Source: Deltaproteobacteria bacterium (GTDB lineage: Bacteria; Desulfobacterota; Desulfobacteria; Desulfobacterales; C00003060). Taken from it: a DNA stretch of 5,519 nucleotides. Shown here piece by piece: positions 4,957 through 5,519 of this stretch. The notes beneath the pieces are model-generated. The model was not told the origin of the DNA. It was given only the letters and a program-made list of their open reading frames with translations, and did not search any database. Position numbers and translations under genes: made by a program. The stretch covers positions 1 through 5,519 of the forward strand of contig JAFDFO010000147.1 in the NCBI GenBank assembly GCA_019309815.1, read 5' to 3'. The first letter of the stretch is position 1, and each line of letters begins with the position of its first letter.

Positions 4957-5519
4957 ATGGAAAAAGGTCAAAAATTGGTCATTGTCGGACGTGGTGGAGT
5001 GGGCGGCCCAGCCGCAATGCTTTCCAGGAAGCTGATGCCGGAAGTGGATGTCATCCTTGTCAGTGAGGAAGAGCGGTTCATCGTTAGATGAGCGCTCCCC
5101 CACGTCGTGGCCGGTCTGGCCACAGCAGATTCTATTACCAATCCTGACGAGATGTTTTCCAAGGCGGGCATCAACCTCGTCAAAGCCCGGGCAAACAGTG
5201 TTGATCGACAAAAGAAAATTGTGGAGTTGTCAGATGGGGGTGAGGCGCCCTATGACAAACTCCTCCTGGCAGTTGGTGCGAGTCCGATCGTACCACAGAT
5301 TGAAGGAACGGATCTCCAAGGGGTGTTCACGCTTAGAGACGTTCCCGATGCAGAGGCAATGATGGCTTTCCTGAAGGAAAGACGACCAAAGAAGCTCGTG
5401 TTCATAGGGGCGGGGTTTATCAGCCTGGAAACAGCCAGCCTTCTTGCAGCTTCCAAACCGGATGGCTATGACGTCACCGTAATCGGAAGGCGCGCCCATC
5501 CTCTGCCGTTCATGCTGGA
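4957..5519 (+). CDS. Selenocysteine-containing FAD/NAD(P)H disulfide oxidoreductase, CoA-disulfide reductase/NADH oxidase family, N-terminal part
   Basis: 187 codons are visible; the gene runs off the right edge. The ATG at 4957 has a strong AAGGAGG six bases upstream. Residues 8-17 form the FAD-binding V-I-V-G-R-G-G-V-G-G turn. Codon 45 is TGA, inside F-I-V-R-U-A-L-P-H-V, where the family (for example staphylococcal CoA-disulfide reductase, Cys43 in C-A-L-P-Y) has its one redox-active cysteine. After it come the family's L-L-L-A-V-G-A-S-P strand (102-110), G-V-F-T-L-R-D (122-128) and the second, NAD(P)H-binding Rossmann motif F-I-G-A-G-F-I-S-L-E (149-158). The frame stays open to the window end, and a SECIS-like hairpin follows the TGA, so I read residue 45 as selenocysteine. 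The family uses NAD(P)H to reduce CoA disulfide, polysulfide, peroxide or oxygen; the substrate here is unknown. A pseudogene or a sequencing error (TGC or TGT read as TGA) is the alternative. Cytoplasmic; SelA, SelB, SelC and SelD must be encoded elsewhere. Confidence 0.85.
5089..5091 (+). other. In-frame TGA read as selenocysteine (residue 45)
   Basis: The TGA replaces the catalytic cysteine codon of a pyridine nucleotide-disulfide oxidoreductase. Homology is continuous in the same frame on both sides: the FAD-binding strand and E-E-E-R-F-I-V-R before, A-L-P-H-V-V-A-G after. Sec-for-Cys exchange at the redox residue is the standard pattern of selenoproteins. Confidence 0.83.
5107..5123 (+). 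promoter_or_regulatory. Bacterial SECIS hairpin
   Basis: GTGGCC (5107-5112) pairs perfectly with GGCCAC (5118-5123) around the loop GGTCT (5113-5117). T5105 and A5124 can add a further pair if C5106 bulges, as a U bulges in E. coli fdhF. The fdhF SECIS likewise shows GGUCU at its apex. The hairpin starts 15 bases after the TGA, and the loop begins 21 bases after it, against 18 in fdhF, so the reading frame relation is kept. It would recruit SelB with Sec-tRNA to the ribosome. I found no good lower stem. Confidence 0.8.

Noticed and set aside
5089..5091. TGA as a true stop or pseudogene lesion
   Set aside because: It falls exactly on the catalytic Cys codon, family homology continues in the same frame without other lesions to the window end, and a SECIS-like hairpin follows. 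A sequencing error cannot be fully excluded from one sequence.
4120..5211. Minus-strand reading frame of 363 codons
   Set aside because: It is antisense to the well-supported FlgT-like and flavoenzyme genes, has no domain I recognise, and gives a Cys/His-scattered sequence typical of a shadow frame.

Overview
The window looks like chromosomal DNA of an anaerobic Gram-negative bacterium, most likely a member of Desulfobacterota (Desulfobacterales-like). Four things point there. There is a ferredoxin-linked 2-oxoacid oxidoreductase. There are outer-membrane-type lipoproteins of the LpoB and COG3014 families. The intergenic DNA carries TTCGAA/AATTT-rich dispersed repeats. The last gene can only be read through if an in-frame TGA is decoded as selenocysteine. 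The lineage is an inference from gene content; no taxonomic marker is present.

Layout. Positions 1-548 (minus strand) hold the start of a kor/oor operon: a 2[4Fe-4S] ferredoxin subunit (korD-like) overlapping by 4 bases the alpha subunit (korA-like), which runs off the left edge. Positions 549-1114 are a long divergent intergenic region with one good sigma70-like promoter, a TTCGAA-rich repeat patch and copy A of a 28-base repeat. Positions 1115-4686 (plus strand) hold three envelope genes in a row: an LpoB-like lipoprotein, a large COG3014-type lipoprotein with helical repeats, and a secreted protein resembling FlgT/LPP20-type flagellar or envelope proteins. Copy B of the 28-base repeat lies between the second and third of these genes. 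Positions 4687-4956 are intergenic with a possible promoter and a small dyad. From 4957 to the right edge runs an FAD/NAD(P)H pyridine nucleotide-disulfide oxidoreductase related to CoA-disulfide reductase and NADH oxidase.

The main finding is in this last gene. Codon 45 is TGA and sits exactly where the family has its single redox-active cysteine (the C of the C-A-L-P-Y motif). Reading continues without a stop for 142 more codons to the window edge, with all expected family motifs. Fifteen bases after the TGA is a perfect 6-bp GC-rich hairpin with a GGTCT loop, closely resembling the bacterial SECIS loop of E. coli fdhF. I call it a selenoprotein version of this flavoenzyme family. A standard gene finder would split it or miss it.

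How the genes work together: KorD and KorA are parts of one enzyme that oxidises 2-oxoacids (probably 2-oxoglutarate) with CoA and passes electrons to ferredoxin. The three envelope genes probably form a functional set at the outer membrane or periplasm, acting on peptidoglycan synthesis or flagellar/surface assembly. The selenoenzyme probably works in cytoplasmic low-molecular-weight thiol, sulfur or oxygen chemistry. No direct link between the three blocks is visible.
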